Origin: Streptomyces sp. Ru62
GTDB taxonomy: Bacteria > Actinomycetota > Actinomycetes > Streptomycetales > Streptomycetaceae
DNA length: 64,000 bases
Direction: 5' to 3'
Assembly (NCBI RefSeq): GCF_002920615.1
Contig: NZ_PQSU01000016.1
Location: 165,696 to 229,695 of the forward strand
Shown: piece by piece, positions 63,764 to 64,000 of the stretch
Layout: each line of letters begins with the position of its first letter
Numbering within the stretch: the first letter of the stretch is position 1
Notes under the pieces: generated by a model
The model's input: the letters and a program-made list of their open reading frames with translations, nothing else
Told to the model about the DNA's origin: nothing
Database searches by the model: none
Position numbers and translations under genes: made by a program

Positions 63764-63838
63764 GGCTTCGGCGTAGACCTCCGTCGTCATGGCGACCTGT
63801 GAGTCCCGCAGGATCCGCTGATCTGCCCCAACTGACCA
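63761..63838 (-). pseudogene. Integrase C-terminal remnant beside the att-like copy
   Basis: Minus strand reads SVGADQRILRDSQVAMTTEV then YAEAR, the catalytic-Tyr region of a streptomycete tyrosine recombinase (pattern ILRHSQ-x2-MT-x-VY). It is closed upstream by a stop codon and runs downstream into the hairpin. It overlaps in content (YAEAR) with the fragment at 58114-58203, so the two are pieces of related integrases. Confidence 0.65.
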
Positions 63839-63876
63839 TCAGGCCTGGTCAGGGGCCGTTCTCACTGCTCATCGCG

Positions 63877-63934
63877 CGGTGGGTGCGGGATTCGAACCCA
63901 CGGTGACTCGCGCCACGACGGCTTTCGAGATCGT
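63877..63934 (-). repeat. 3' half of a tRNA-Ser without its 5' half
   Basis: The reverse complement reads from the anticodon stem (AACGATCTCGAAAGCC) through the variable arm and T arm to ACCCACCG. It matches tRNA-Ser(UGA) of this window over ~58 bases with about seven differences and has CGA in the anticodon position. No D arm or 5' acceptor strand precedes it, so it is an att-type fragment, not a gene. Confidence 0.75.
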
Positions 63935-64000
63935 TCAGGAGGGTCCCCGCGTGGTCCCCTCTGGAACGTTCGGAGCCCAGGACGGTCCGGGCGTCAGATC

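Overview
The window is about 72% G+C, uses GTG starts freely, strongly prefers G or C in third codon positions and carries close matches to several Streptomyces regulatory sites. It reads as Streptomyces core chromosome. ParB-type parS sites (two exact 14-bp cores, two one-mismatch copies) and clusters of DnaA boxes suggest a position not far from the replication origin. Gene identities come from sequence motifs and family recognition; no search was run.

Layout. 1-2600: the 3' end of thiC, then a lower-GC TerD-vWA stress gene that appears inserted at the thiC 3' end, because a decayed second copy of a thiC 3' end lies behind it. 2600-6150: a membrane protein, a metallophosphoesterase and a LacI-type repressor. 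6595-14330: a HisC-type aminotransferase and the cytochrome bd oxidase genes cydA, cydB and fused cydCD, with a perfect Rex-type operator upstream of cydA and parS sites around and inside the cluster. 14500-19850: a HAD phosphatase, an F420-type oxidoreductase, tRNA 2'-phosphotransferase KptA, and a coupled pair of M24 peptidase and EphD-like hydrolase/dehydrogenase. 20050-23620: two ABC-2 exporters in tandem (ATPase-permease twice). 24330-28180: a delta-60-repeat pseudogene, a second HAD phosphatase coupled to serS, a DnaA-box cluster, and pheA. 28285-34486: a copper-delivery operon read leftward (membrane protein, YcnI, Sco, PCuAC chaperone, CopCD, Tat-exported DyP peroxidase), matching the Sco/ECuC/DtpA system described in S. 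lividans. 34670-43600: two RsbW-like kinases, a MocR regulator, aminopeptidase P, a PP2C phosphatase, primase-polymerase-like and SEC-C proteins. 43670-57500: a glycerophosphodiesterase, an HtrA protease, tRNA-Ser(UGA), a primase-polymerase protein, a small curli-like secreted protein, an ECF sigma factor, an acyl-CoA synthetase, a very long PAS/kinase-like/receiver protein broken by two apparent one-base frameshifts, and a subtilisin inhibitor.

57669-64000 is a tRNA-linked integration hotspot. tRNA-Ser(GCU) and tRNA-Arg(ACG) are followed by a 5.6-kb cargo: a membrane protein, two formaldehyde-dehydrogenase-like zinc alcohol dehydrogenases and an SRPBCC protein. The cargo ends at a degenerate copy of the tRNA-Arg 3' half. 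Integrase C-terminal remnants follow both the intact tRNA and the degenerate copy, and a bare 3' half of a tRNA-Ser lies on the minus strand at the far right. This looks like remains of stacked integrative elements.

The most unusual items are the thiC 3'-end replacement, the tandem att structure, parS sites built into the cydB-cydCD junction, the 12/8-residue repeat linker in CydCD, and the twice-frameshifted sensor gene. I saw no rRNA, CRISPR array or intact transposase.
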